A stretch of 64,000 bases of DNA from Nocardia transvalensis (lineage in GTDB: Bacteria > Actinomycetota > Actinomycetes > Mycobacteriales > Mycobacteriaceae), in NCBI RefSeq assembly GCF_015477765.1, contig NZ_JADLQQ010000004.1, positions 62,001-126,000 of the forward strand, in the 5' to 3' direction. The notes under the pieces are model-generated. The model worked only from the letters and a program-made list of their open reading frames with translations, had not been told where the DNA came from and did no database searches. Shown in pieces: positions 43,003 through 51,592 of the stretch. Each line of letters opens with the position of its first letter. Within the stretch, counting starts at the first letter, position 1. A program made the translations under genes and the position numbers.

Positions 43003-43950
43003 GTGCGCGACCTGGGGGAGTTCGGGCTGATCGCGCGCATGAATCGGGGGCGGAGCCAGGCACCCGGAGTGCTGCTCGGACCCGGTGACGATGCCGCGGT
43101 GGTGGCGGCGCCCGCCGGGCGGTTCGTGGTGAGCGCCGACATGCTGGTGCAGGATCGCCATTTCCGGCTGGACTGGTCGAGCGCGCACGAGATCGGTGCC
43201 AAGGCCATCGCGCAGAACGCCGCCGACGTGGTGGCGATGGGCGCGCGGCCGACGGCATATCTGGTATCCCTGGCCTGTCCCAACGACACCGCCGTCGAAT
43301 TCGTCGACGGTCTGACGGAGGGGCTGTGGGCCGAGGCAGGGCGATCGGGCGGTTCCATCGCGGGCGGTGACGTCGTGGGCAGTCCGCTGCTGGTGATCTC
43401 GGTGACCGCCTTCGGCGATCCGGTGGAACGGCCGCCGGTGCTGCGGTCGGGCGCGCGGCCCGGCGATATCGTCGCGGTGGCCGGTCGGCTCGGCTGGTCG
43501 GCGGCCGGGCTGGCGATTCTGTCGGCCGGGATCGATCCGGAGCGCTTCCCCGAAATCGTTGCCGCCCACCGGCTTCCGCAGCCGCCCTACGAGTCGGTGC
43601 TGAGCCTGCCCGCCGACGCCGGAGTGTCCGCCATGACCGATGTGTCCGACGGGCTGCTCGCCGATATCGGGCATATCGCCGAATCCTCCGGTGTGGCCGT
43701 CGATCTGGATTCGGCCGCGGTGCGCGACCCGGACCTGGAACCGGTCGCCGGGCTGCTGGACGCCGACCCCCTGGCCTGGTCACTCGCCGGTGGCGAGGAC
43801 CACGCCTTCGCGGCCACTTTCGCTCCCGCACAAGATCTTCCCGCCGGGTGGACGCGGGTCGGACGGGTCGAGGACGGATCCGGCGTGACCGTCGACGGGC
43901 GCTCGTGGTCCGGCCCGCTCGGCTGGGAATCGTTCACCGGAGGTGGGTGA
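43003..43950 (+). CDS. thiL: Thiamine-monophosphate kinase
   Basis: A 315-residue (from GTG 43003) enzyme phosphorylating thiamine monophosphate to thiamine diphosphate. Motifs: VRDLGEFGLIARM at the start, LLGPGDDAAVV near residue 26, ADMLVQDRHF near 46, GAKAIAQNAADVVAMGARPTA near 65, and GGEDHAFAATF near 265. The only good ribosome-binding site, AAGGAG (42967-42972), is placed for a codon at 42979, which reads ATC and would add ITDSSPRT; the nearest canonical in-frame start is GTG at 43003, about 30 bases from the site. The true start may therefore be the non-standard ATC (see findings). Confidence 0.93.
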   Translation: MRDLGEFGLIARMNRGRSQAPGVLLGPGDDAAVVAAPAGRFVVSADMLVQDRHFRLDWSSAHEIGAKAIAQNAADVVAMGARPTAYLVSLACPNDTAVEFVDGLTEGLWAEAGRSGGSIAGGDVVGSPLLVISVTAFGDPVERPPVLRSGARPGDIVAVAGRLGWSAAGLAILSAGIDPERFPEIVAAHRLPQPPYESVLSLPADAGVSAMTDVSDGLLADIGHIAESSGVAVDLDSAAVRDPDLEPVAGLLDADPLAWSLAGGEDHAFAATFAPAQDLPAGWTRVGRVEDGSGVTVDGRSWSGPLGWESFTGGG

Positions 43951-43975
43951 GCTACCGCCGTGAAACCGTCCACGA

Positions 43976-43981
43976 TATGTT
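43976..43981 (+). promoter_or_regulatory. -10 box of a possible leaderless promoter for ung
   Basis: TATGTT, 8 bases before the ATG at 43990. It lies between the thiL stop and ung with no ribosome-binding site before that ATG. Confidence 0.4.
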
Positions 43982-43989
43982 GTCCCGAC

Positions 43990-44667
43990 ATGGGCGCTAA
44001 ACCACTGTCGGAGATCATCGATACGGGCTGGGCCGAGGCACTCGCGCCGGTCGCCGACCGCATCGGCGCGATGGGCGAATTCCTGCGCGCCGAGAACGCC
44101 GCCGGGCGCGGATATCTGCCGAAGGGTGAGAACGTGCTACGGGCGTTCCAGCGGCCCTTCGACAAGGTGCGGGTGCTGATCGTGGGTCAGGACCCGTATC
44201 CGACACCCGGTCACGCGATGGGACTGAGTTTCTCGGTGGCACCGGACGTTTCGCCGGTCCCGCGCAGCCTGGCCAACATCTTCTCCGAATACTCCCGCGA
44301 CCTCGGGCACCCGACGCCGTCGTGCGGTGACCTGTCACCATGGTCGGATCAGGGCGTGCTGCTGCTGAACAGGGTGCTCACCGTGCAGCCCGGACAGCCC
44401 GCCTCGCATCGGGGCAAGGGCTGGGAAGCGGTGACCGAACAGGCGATTCGCGCACTGGTCGCCCGCAACCAGCCGCTGGTCGCCATTCTGTGGGGCCGCG
44501 ATGCCGCGACGCTGAAGCCCATGCTGGGCGGGGTGCCCTATGTCGAATCCGCCCATCCCTCACCGCTGTCCGCTTCGCGCGGATTCTTCGGATCGAGGCC
44601 TTTCTCCCGCACCAACGAATTGCTCGGTACATTAGGTGCCGCCCCGGTCGACTGGCGCTTGCCATAG
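43990..44667 (+). CDS. ung: Uracil-DNA glycosylase (family 1)
   Basis: A 225-residue DNA-repair enzyme removing uracil from DNA. Water-activating motif [19 protein letters not shown] near residue 60, and the DNA-intercalation loop with catalytic histidine [21 protein letters not shown] near 190. ATG at 43990 gives the usual N-terminus; GTG at 43960 is possible. It lies 39 bases after thiL on the same strand, as in mycobacteria. The sequence is complete. Confidence 0.96.
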   Translation: MGAKPLSEIIDTGWAEALAPVADRIGAMGEFLRAENAAGRGYLPKGENVLRAFQRPFDKVRVLIVGQDPYPTPGHAMGLSFSVAPDVSPVPRSLANIFSEYSRDLGHPTPSCGDLSPWSDQGVLLLNRVLTVQPGQPASHRGKGWEAVTEQAIRALVARNQPLVAILWGRDAATLKPMLGGVPYVESAHPSPLSASRGFFGSRPFSRTNELLGTLGAAPVDWRLP

Positions 44668-44703
44668 CCGGGTTGGATGTTCGAGCGAATCAGGAGCAGT
44701 TGC

Positions 44704-44964
44704 ATGCAGATCAAGTCCGTGCGCGGTGCCGTCGTGACCGTCGCCGCCGGAGCGGCCATCCTGGGCGCCCCGGCGGTGGCACAGGCCGCGCCGATCCCGC
44801 TGGAGCCCGAGGCGACGACTCAGGAGGCCGGTCCCGTGCTGGCCCTCTACGATCCGCAGACCGGGTCGGCGTCGCTGTCGTCCAATGTGAACGCGCGGGT
44901 CCTGTGCATCTTCCAGAGCGTCAGCGCGGCGGGCGGCCTGGACTGCTTCAACGGCCACGACTGA
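44704..44964 (+). CDS. Small secreted protein of unknown function
   Basis: An 86-residue protein. AGGAG lies 7 bases before ATG at 44704. The signal peptide runs through a hydrophobic VVTVAAGAAILGAPAVAQA to a cleavage at AQA-AP (about residue 28). The roughly 58-residue mature part has two cysteines (in ARVLCIFQS and GLDCFNG) and an acidic start, suggesting a small disulfide-closed extracellular domain. I do not recognise the family. Its 3' end overlaps the convergent acetyltransferase gene by 17 bases. Confidence 0.75.
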   Translation: MQIKSVRGAVVTVAAGAAILGAPAVAQAAPIPLEPEATTQEAGPVLALYDPQTGSASLSSNVNARVLCIFQSVSAAGGLDCFNGHD

Positions 44965-45460
44965 GGTTCGCGCGGCGAACCATCCGGACCTCGACGGCCG
45001 GAGTGAATGTTTCGGTCCTGCGGCCGCCGTCGAGTTCGAAGCCGTATTTCCGATAGAAGGTCTGGGCGCGCGGATTCTCCTCGAACACCCACAGCGACGT
45101 ATCGATCGTGGGCTCGAGGACCGCGCGCATCAGATCGTGGGCGACGCCGGTGCCGTACCAGGCGGCGCGGACGTACATGGCCTTCAGTTCCCGGTCGGCC
45201 ACCGGCGGTTCGTCACGGGGTGAGTCGGCGTGGGCGAATCCGATGACGGTGTCGTCGACGATCGCGACCATCGTGGAATTCGGATATCGCACCCGGATGC
45301 GTTCCCACCCTGCGGTGCGCTGATCCACGTCGAAGGCGGCCAGGATATGGGTGCGGACGAGGCCGACATATGCCTCGCGCCAGCAGGCGATATGGCATTC
45401 GGCCAGGCTGCGGGTGTGTTCGGCGGCGAGCGGGAGGATCCGCCAGCGACGCTCGCTCAT
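44948..45460 (-). CDS. GNAT-family N-acetyltransferase
   Basis: A 170-residue acetyltransferase. N-terminal helices contain LAECHIACWREAYVGLV, typical of the RimI-like subgroup with the WREAY motif; strands follow in MVAIVDDTVIGFAHA and LKAMYVRAAWYGTGVAHDLM, where the acetyl-CoA loop is degenerate (YGTGVA for QGxGxG/A); NPRAQTFYRKYGFELDG is motif B. GGAGGGG is 3 bases before ATG 45460. The target is unknown. Its stop lies inside the coding end of the convergent small secreted protein. Confidence 0.82.
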   Translation of the reverse strand: MSERRWRILPLAAEHTRSLAECHIACWREAYVGLVRTHILAAFDVDQRTAGWERIRVRYPNSTMVAIVDDTVIGFAHADSPRDEPPVADRELKAMYVRAAWYGTGVAHDLMRAVLEPTIDTSLWVFEENPRAQTFYRKYGFELDGGRRTETFTPAVEVRMVRRANLSRGR

Positions 45461-45492
45461 GATCCCCTCCGCCGCATGGACCGGGTAGACGA

Positions 45493-45530
45493 CAACGCCC
45501 CGGCCCACCCTATCGGGTGCCGGGGCGTTG
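45493..45530 (-). terminator. Terminator of rpmB
   Basis: CAACGCCCCGG (45493-45503) pairs with 45520-45530, with an inner CACCC/GGGTG helix and TATC loop, giving 16 bp interrupted by two unpaired bases. It lies 20 bases after the rpmB stop (minus strand) and before the acetyltransferase start. Confidence 0.8.
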
Positions 45531-45549
45531 GAGAGTGGGTGCGCGCAGC

Positions 45550-45741
45550 TCAGCCGCGGACGACCTTGCCCGCCTTCAGGCAGGAGGTGCACACGTTCAT
45601 CCGGCGGGTGTTGCCCGGCGCGACCTGCGCACGGACGGTCTGGATGTTCGGGTTCCAGCGACGGTTGGTGCGCCGGTGCGAGTGCGAAACCGACTTACCG
45701 AAGCCGGGGCCCTTGGCGCAGACGTCGCAGACGGCAGCCAT
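45550..45741 (-). CDS. rpmB: Ribosomal protein L28, zinc-ribbon form
   Basis: A 63-residue ribosomal protein. AGGAG lies 10 bases before ATG 45741. It keeps both zinc-binding pairs (CDVC at 5-8 and CTSC near 52-55), so it is the C+ (zinc-dependent) paralogue; many actinobacteria also carry a zinc-free L28 elsewhere under Zur control. No Zur-like box is visible here, which fits the housekeeping copy. Followed by a strong terminator and divergent from the FakA-type gene. Confidence 0.95.
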   Translation of the reverse strand: MAAVCDVCAKGPGFGKSVSHSHRRTNRRWNPNIQTVRAQVAPGNTRRMNVCTSCLKAGKVVRG

Positions 45742-46083
45742 AGTCGCGAGCTCCTTCATGTCATGTGGGGACCGCTGTCTTCGCGGGACAGCCTGTCCGG
45801 AAACTTGTCGTCAATGCCTGTCGGCGAGACCCGCCGACGCCCGCAACCGACCCACGGCCGCGTGCGGCAACCCTGCAAGAGTAGCGGGCGGTGCGTTGCC
45901 ATGTCCAATCGCCCCCGCTCGCGCGGGCCCGGCGGGTGGCAGTGTGGTTTGCGGCACAATCGCCGTGGAATGGCGAATACGACAGGGACGTCGGCAGGAG
46001 TGCGCGGCGGCCGTGTCGGTGGGGGCGACTAGGCTGGCGGGCGGGTGTGTGCGGGATCGCAGCAGTGGCGGAAGGACGGTGAC
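45742..46083. promoter_or_regulatory. Divergent promoter region of rpmB and the DhaL/FakA gene
   Basis: A 342-base interval with no supported gene. It contains a perfect 13-bp palindrome GGACAGCCTGTCC (45786-45798), upstream of rpmB and near TTGACG on the minus strand, and TAGGCT (46030-46035), a plausible -10 box for the rightward gene. Confidence 0.45.
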
Positions 46084-47751
46084 GTGCCCGGGGTGCGGGA
46101 GCTCGATGGGGCGGCGTTGGCGCGCTGGGGACGGCTCTGTCTGGACCGGCTCGAACAGCATCGCGACGAGATCAATGCCCTCAACGTCTTCCCGGTCGCC
46201 GACTCCGATACGGGCACCAACATGCTGGCGACCATGCGCGCGGCCGTCGAGGGGACGTCTCCCATCCAGAGCGATGCGCCGGCGGGAGCGGTGCTCGAGG
46301 CGATGGCCCGCGCGGGGACCGTGGGCGCCCGGGGCAATTCGGGCATCATCCTGTCCCAGGTGCTGAGGGGGCTTGCCGAAGCCGTCGCGGACGAGCCGCT
46401 GACCGCATTCTCCTTGCGCGATGCGCTGCGGCGTGCGGCAATTCTGGTCCGGGAGGCATTGAGCGCGCCGGTCGAGGGGACCATGCTCACCGTCTTGGAC
46501 GCCGTGGCCCACCGGGTCACCGACGCCGACGACGACACACTCGCCGAGGTGGCGCTGACCGCGGCCGACGGGGCAGCGAAGGCATTGGGGGACACGCCGT
46601 CGCAGTTGCGAGTGTTGCGTGAGGCCGGGGTGGTGGACGCGGGGGGACGTGGGCTGCTGGTGCTGTTCGATGCGCTGGTGGAGGCGATCACGGGCCGGGC
46701 TCCGGTGCGGCCGAAGTACCTCGAGACGCGCGAGTCGGTGCATGGCCTCGCGGGAAGCGACGCTTCCGTCATTCCGGTGGGAACTCGGCAGGCCGGAATG
46801 GCGCAGGGGCTTGCCGCGGGGGTGCTCGAGCACGTTCACGCGGCGCGCGCGGCCGTTCCGCAATACGAGGTCATGTATCTACTGACCGACACCGACGAAG
46901 GACGGGTCGGCGCCCTGCGCGCGCGTCTCGGTGAGCTGGGGGATTCGGTTGTCGTCGTCGGGGACGGTGCGGGCACCTTCTCCGCCCATGTGCACTGCGC
47001 GGATGCGGGGGCTGCCGTGGAGGCGGGGCTGGCCGCGGGAACGCTCGGGAGGATCCGTATCGAAGGGCTCGCGGTGAATCCCTTTGCCGCCCATGGTCCG
47101 GCCGATCGGGGAATCCTCGCGGTGGCGGAGGGCGCGGGTGCCGCACGGTTGTTCGAGGACGCGGGTGCGGTGGTGTTGGACGGGCCGGTCACCGCCGACG
47201 TTCTGCTGGAGGCCATCCGACGGATGCCGCATCGTGAGGTGCTGGTGCTGCCCAACGGCTCGCTGCCGGCGCACGAACTGGTGGCGGTGAGCGTCGCCGC
47301 CCGAGACGGGCAGCGCGAGGTGCTCATGCTGCCGAGCGGGTCGATGGTGCAGGGATTGGCGGCGCTGGCGCTGCACGACGATGGCCGGATCGCCGTCGAC
47401 GACGCCTTCACCATGTCGGAGGCGGCGGCCGCCACCCGCTGGGGTGCCCTGCGGGTCGCCGCCGAACGGGCGCTGACCATCGTCGGCACCTGCGAGCAGG
47501 GCGACGGGCTCGGTCTGGTCGGCCACGACGTGGTGGTCATCGATCGCGATGTGCGCCACGCGGCGCGCACCCTGCTCGACCGGATGCTGGGCCTGGGCGG
47601 CGAGCTGGTCACCCTGCTGCTGGGCGCCGACGCTCCGAGCGGGTTGGCCGAGGAGTTGACCGCGCACATCACCGCGACCTTCCCGGGAGTGGAGGTCGTC
47701 GCCTACGAGGGTGGCCAGCCCGTGGACCTGGTGCAGATCGGGGTGGAATAG
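46084..47751 (+). CDS. DAK2/DhaL-domain protein, FakA/YloV-like
   Basis: A 555-residue protein. The N-terminal DhaL domain carries the nucleotide/metal motif NVFPVADSDTGTNML (residues 29-43) and RGNSGIILSQVLRG near 85. The C-terminal part (about 210-555) is the DegV-like module seen in FakA/YloV proteins. In Firmicutes FakA phosphorylates fatty acids bound to FakB; whether actinobacterial members do so is not established, and no FakB is visible here. GTG at 46084 is chosen for its nearby AAGGA; GTG at 46045, 9 bases after TAGGCT, is the alternative. It abuts recG with no gap, matching Rv2974c-recG order in M. tuberculosis (recalled). Confidence 0.85.
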   Translation: MPGVRELDGAALARWGRLCLDRLEQHRDEINALNVFPVADSDTGTNMLATMRAAVEGTSPIQSDAPAGAVLEAMARAGTVGARGNSGIILSQVLRGLAEAVADEPLTAFSLRDALRRAAILVREALSAPVEGTMLTVLDAVAHRVTDADDDTLAEVALTAADGAAKALGDTPSQLRVLREAGVVDAGGRGLLVLFDALVEAITGRAPVRPKYLETRESVHGLAGSDASVIPVGTRQAGMAQGLAAGVLEHVHAARAAVPQYEVMYLLTDTDEGRVGALRARLGELGDSVVVVGDGAGTFSAHVHCADAGAAVEAGLAAGTLGRIRIEGLAVNPFAAHGPADRGILAVAEGAGAARLFEDAGAVVLDGPVTADVLLEAIRRMPHREVLVLPNGSLPAHELVAVSVAARDGQREVLMLPSGSMVQGLAALALHDDGRIAVDDAFTMSEAAAATRWGALRVAAERALTIVGTCEQGDGLGLVGHDVVVIDRDVRHAARTLLDRMLGLGGELVTLLLGADAPSGLAEELTAHITATFPGVEVVAYEGGQPVDLVQIGVE

Positions 47752-50019
47752 ATGGCGACACTGAGCGACCGGCTCGACCATGTGCTGGGTGTGAAGGCGG
47801 CCGAACCGCTGGCCGACGCCTTCGATATGCAGACCGTGGAGGATCTGCTGCGGCACTATCCGCTGCGCTATGCGACGCAGGGGCAGCCGCTGACCGAGGA
47901 GGCGCCCGAGGAGGGCGCGCATATCACCGTGGTCGGCCGGGTGACCAAGACCGAACTGAGGCCGATGCGCCAGCGCCGCGGCAAACTGCTCAAGGTCGAA
48001 CTCGACACCGGCTCCGCCCGGCCGGTCGAGATCACCTTCTTCAACGGCGACAAGGTGAGTTACCTTGTCAAACAGGGTGTTCGGGCCATGATGTCGGGCA
48101 CCGTGCACTGGTGGCGGCCGGACCGGTGGAATCTGTCGCACCCGTCATATCTGATCCTGCCCGAGGCGGGGGAGTCGGTCGAGAATCTCACCTCCGTGCG
48201 CGGCAGCGGCAGCCTGCGGGGGCTGGCGCAGAGCGCGAAAGGCGCCGAGGGCGTGGATGTCTCGTTCTTCGAACGGGAATACATTCCGGTGTATCCGGCG
48301 ACGGCCAAGGTGCAGAGCTGGGATCTGCTGGCCTGTGTGCGACAGGTACTGGACCAGCTGGATCCGATCGACGACCCACTGTCGCAGGACATCCGGGACG
48401 ATCGCGGCCTGATGGCGGTCTCGGATGCGCTGCGCCTGATCCACCTGCCGGAACGCAAGTCCGATATCGAACAGGCCAGGGAGCGTTTGCGTTTCGACGA
48501 GGCGCTGGCCCTGCAGCTGGTACTGGCCGAACGCCGTCACGATGTGGAAGGCCGGACCGCGCATGCCTGCCCGCCCCGAAGCGACGGGATCGCGGCGGCC
48601 TTCGAGCAGCGGCTGCCGTTCGAGCTGACCGCCGGGCAGCAGAAGGTGATCGCGGAGATCTCCGGCGACCTGTCGCGCAGCCATCCGATGCATCGGCTGC
48701 TGCAGGGCGAGGTCGGCTCCGGTAAGACGATCGTCGCGCTGCACGCCATGCTGCAGGTGGTCGACGCCGGGCTGCAGTGTGCTCTGCTCGCGCCGACGGA
48801 AGTTCTTGCGGCCCAGCACTATCGATCGCTGCGCGCCATGCTCGGCGATCTGGGCAACGCGGGTGAGCTGGGCGCCGACGAGCGGGCCACCAAGGTGGTG
48901 CTGGTCACCGGGTCGATGTCGGCGCGCGAGAAGAAGGCCGCCCTGCTGGATGCGGTGACCGGCGAGGCGGGCATCGTCATCGGCACGCACGCGCTGATTC
49001 AGGACGCGGTCGAATTCCACGACCTGGGCATGGTGATCGTCGACGAACAGCACCGCTTCGGTGTGGAGCAGCGAGATGCCTTGCGCGCGAAGGCCGAACA
49101 GGGGATCAGTCCGCATCTGCTGGTGATGACCGCGACCCCGATCCCGCGCACCATCGCCATGACCACCCTCGGCGATCTGGAGACCTCCACGCTGACCGAA
49201 CTGCCGCGCGGACGTTCACCGATCACCACCCGTGTGGTACCGGCGAAGATGAAACCGGCTTGGGTGGAGCGGGCCTGGGAGCGGATCCGCGAGGAAGTTG
49301 CCGCGGGGCGGCAGGCCTACGTGGTGTGCTCGCGCATCGGCGACGAGGAAGAGGACGGAAAGGGTAAGGGCCGCAAGGGTAAAGCCGCCGAGGAGAAGGA
49401 ACCTCCGACCACGCACGCCGCGATCGACGTGTACGAGACGCTGCGGACCGGTCCGCTGGCCGAGCTGCGCGTCGGCCTGCTGCACGGGCGGTTGCCGAAC
49501 GACGAGAAGGACCGCGTGATGCGGGCCTTCAACGACGGCGACGTCGATGTGCTGGTGTGCACGACCGTGGTCGAGGTCGGCGTGGACGTGCCGAACGCGA
49601 CGGTGATGGTGATCGTGGACGCCGACCGGTTCGGCGTCAGCCAGCTGCATCAGCTGCGCGGGCGGGTCGGGCGCGGTAAGCATCCCGGCCTGTGCTTGCT
49701 CATCACCGAAACCTCGCCGATGGGCACCGCCATGGCCCGGCTCGAGGCCGTCGCCGGCACCCTCGACGGATTCGAACTGTCGGTTCTGGACCTGCGCCAG
49801 CGCCGCGAGGGCGACGTTCTCGGCTCGGCCCAGTCCGGCACCGCCCGCAGCCTGCGCCTGCTGTCGCTGCTCGACGACCTCGAGGTCATCACCGCCGCCC
49901 AGCAACTGGCCCGCGAGGTGGTCGAATCCGACCCGGGCCTGCTCAACCATCCCGGCCTGGCCTCGATGATGCACGCCGCCGTCGACTCCGAACGCCTGGA
50001 ATACCTCGCCAAGTCGTAG
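47752..50019 (+). CDS. recG: ATP-dependent DNA helicase RecG
   Basis: A 755-residue helicase that remodels stalled forks and branched DNA. The wedge/OB region lies in residues 60-160; helicase motifs are QGEVGSGKTIVALHA (Walker A, near 325), DEQHRFGVEQR (DEQH box, near 430), TATPIPRTIAMT and the C-terminal QLHQLRGRVGRG (motif VI, near 630). A lysine/glutamate-rich insertion GKGKGRKGKAAEEKE (near 540) interrupts the second RecA-like domain in a surface loop. The ATG directly follows the TAG of the upstream gene, so the two are one transcription unit. Confidence 0.97.
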   Translation: MATLSDRLDHVLGVKAAEPLADAFDMQTVEDLLRHYPLRYATQGQPLTEEAPEEGAHITVVGRVTKTELRPMRQRRGKLLKVELDTGSARPVEITFFNGDKVSYLVKQGVRAMMSGTVHWWRPDRWNLSHPSYLILPEAGESVENLTSVRGSGSLRGLAQSAKGAEGVDVSFFEREYIPVYPATAKVQSWDLLACVRQVLDQLDPIDDPLSQDIRDDRGLMAVSDALRLIHLPERKSDIEQARERLRFDEALALQLVLAERRHDVEGRTAHACPPRSDGIAAAFEQRLPFELTAGQQKVIAEISGDLSRSHPMHRLLQGEVGSGKTIVALHAMLQVVDAGLQCALLAPTEVLAAQHYRSLRAMLGDLGNAGELGADERATKVVLVTGSMSAREKKAALLDAVTGEAGIVIGTHALIQDAVEFHDLGMVIVDEQHRFGVEQRDALRAKAEQGISPHLLVMTATPIPRTIAMTTLGDLETSTLTELPRGRSPITTRVVPAKMKPAWVERAWERIREEVAAGRQAYVVCSRIGDEEEDGKGKGRKGKAAEEKEPPTTHAAIDVYETLRTGPLAELRVGLLHGRLPNDEKDRVMRAFNDGDVDVLVCTTVVEVGVDVPNATVMVIVDADRFGVSQLHQLRGRVGRGKHPGLCLLITETSPMGTAMARLEAVAGTLDGFELSVLDLRQRREGDVLGSAQSGTARSLRLLSLLDDLEVITAAQQLAREVVESDPGLLNHPGLASMMHAAVDSERLEYLAKS

Positions 50020-50055
50020 CAGGCCGATTTCTCGTGTTCCCGGCCCGCTCCGACC

Positions 50056-51477
50056 TCAGCGGGCGGCGCGCGGGTAGGGCAGGTCGATGGACGTCGTCTC
50101 CGGGATGGCGAGGGGGCGGCCGATCTGCGGGAAGGCGCGTTGGGGACAGGCCGCGCGTTCACACACCTTGCAGCCCGCGCCGATCGGAACCGCGGCCGAC
50201 GGGTCGTCGAGTTGCAGGCCCTTGGAGTACACCAGGCGGTCGGCGTATTCGATATCGCAGCCGAGGCCGACGGCGAATTCCTTGGTGGCGGTGCTGAATC
50301 CGTGCGGGGCCGGGTTGGTGGTACGCGCGATCCACAGGTACCGGCGGCCGTCGGGCATCGATGCGACCTGAGTGAGAATCCGGCCCGGATGGGCGAACGC
50401 ATCGTGCACCACCCACAGCGGGCAACTGCCGCCGACCCGGGAGAAATGGAACGCCGTCGCGGATTGCCGTTTGGAGATATTGCCCGCGCGATCGGTGCGC
50501 ACGAAGAAGAACGGCACTCCGCGCTGCCCCTGCCGCTGCAGCGTGCTCAGGCGGTGGCAGACGGTTTCGAACCCCACCTCGAAGCGCAGCCCGAGCAGGT
50601 CGATGTCGTAGCGCAGTTCCTCGGCCGAGCGCAGGAACTTCCCGTACGGCAGGATCAGCGCTCCGGCGAAGTAGTTGGCCAGCCCCACGCGGGCCAGCGC
50701 CCGCGACTCGCCGGTCAGCGATGGTGTATCGCCAAGCACCTCGTCCAGCAGCGGCCCGTACAGCAGAAAGGCGAGTGTGGTGGCGATCTGGAAGGCCCGC
50801 TGTCCGGGCCGCAGCCGCCGCGCGAGGGTCAGGGTGCGGGTCTCGGCCTCGTAGTGGCGCTTGGGAATGGTCGGGTCGGCGCCGTCGCCGCGCACCAGCA
50901 CCGTCACCCCCGCCTTCTCCTCGGCGACGCGGGCCAGCTGCCGGTCCAGCGAGCCGATGGACAGACCGCATTCCTCGAACAGCCGCTCGGCGGCCAGGTC
51001 GAGCTGGGCGATGTGGTTGTGGTGGTCGTAGAAGAAGTCGCGCACGTCCTCGTACGGCATCGGCACCCCGGGGGCGCCGGTGGGGGTCGCGACCTTGGAG
51101 GACAGCAGATCCAGCTGATCGGTGGCCGCGCGCAGGCGCCGGTGCATGGCCACGATGGTCTTGGCGACCTCGGGTAACCGGGTCGCCAGATCCTCCACCT
51201 CGGCGGTGGGTGGCGCGGTGCCGCCCGCGGCCTCCACCAGCACCTCGTGCAGGTCCGATACCAGCCGGGCGTCGGAATCGGCGGCGAAGAACTGCACGTC
51301 CAGGTCGAAGGTCGAGTTCAGCTTCAGCAGCACCGGGATGGTGAGCGGCCGCTGGTCGCGCTCGAGCTGGTTGAGGTAGCTGGGAGAAAGGTCCAGGGAT
51401 TTTGCCAGGGCGGCCTGGGTCATCCGTCGTTCCTCGCGCAACCGCCGTAGTCGGGCACCCGCATACATCTTGCGCAC
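50056..51477 (-). CDS. prpR: RamB/PrpR-family regulator of the methylcitrate cycle
   Basis: A 473-residue regulator. Residues 5-60 form an XRE-type helix-turn-helix (RLRRLREERRMTQAALAKSL). The middle contains the ImmA/IrrE-like fold with an HHNHIAQL segment lacking the full HExxH metalloprotease motif. The C-terminus (from about 390) has the ScfR domain with clustered cysteines in GCKVCERAACPQRA, the cysteines that hold an Fe-S cluster in mycobacterial PrpR. Propionyl-CoA is the known effector of M. tuberculosis PrpR. It is divergent from prpD with candidate sites between, so it most likely activates prpDBC. Confidence 0.92.
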   Translation of the reverse strand: MRKMYAGARLRRLREERRMTQAALAKSLDLSPSYLNQLERDQRPLTIPVLLKLNSTFDLDVQFFAADSDARLVSDLHEVLVEAAGGTAPPTAEVEDLATRLPEVAKTIVAMHRRLRAATDQLDLLSSKVATPTGAPGVPMPYEDVRDFFYDHHNHIAQLDLAAERLFEECGLSIGSLDRQLARVAEEKAGVTVLVRGDGADPTIPKRHYEAETRTLTLARRLRPGQRAFQIATTLAFLLYGPLLDEVLGDTPSLTGESRALARVGLANYFAGALILPYGKFLRSAEELRYDIDLLGLRFEVGFETVCHRLSTLQRQGQRGVPFFFVRTDRAGNISKRQSATAFHFSRVGGSCPLWVVHDAFAHPGRILTQVASMPDGRRYLWIARTTNPAPHGFSTATKEFAVGLGCDIEYADRLVYSKGLQLDDPSAAVPIGAGCKVCERAACPQRAFPQIGRPLAIPETTSIDLPYPRAAR

Positions 51478-51497
51478 GTGCAGATGCTACCCCCCAT

Positions 51498-51518
51498 CTT
51501 CGCAAACATTGCAATTTT
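51498..51518. promoter_or_regulatory. Candidate PrpR/RamB binding site
   Basis: CTTCGCAAACATTGCAATTTT in the prpR-prpD intergenic region contains two TGCAA/CGCAA-type half sites, similar to the TTTGCAAA elements bound by RamB-family regulators. A third related element, GCGATTGCGA, lies at 51543-51552. Assignment is by resemblance and position. Confidence 0.5.
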
Positions 51519-51579
51519 AACGGTACTCGCCGACAAAAATCTGCGATTGCGAGGTGTTTTGTCCCGGCGCGCCGCTGCG

Positions 51580-51585
51580 TAGCGT
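51580..51585 (+). promoter_or_regulatory. -10 box of a probable leaderless promoter for prpD
   Basis: TAGCGT, 7 bases before ATG 51593. There is no ribosome-binding site. TTTTGT at 51557-51562 sits at the -35 distance (17 bp), next to the candidate PrpR elements. Confidence 0.5.
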
Positions 51586-51592
51586 GCGAAGT

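Noticed and set aside
45901..46032. 43-codon frame upstream of the DhaL/FakA-type gene
   Set aside because: Glycine/arginine-rich with no ribosome-binding site; it runs through the likely promoter of the downstream gene.
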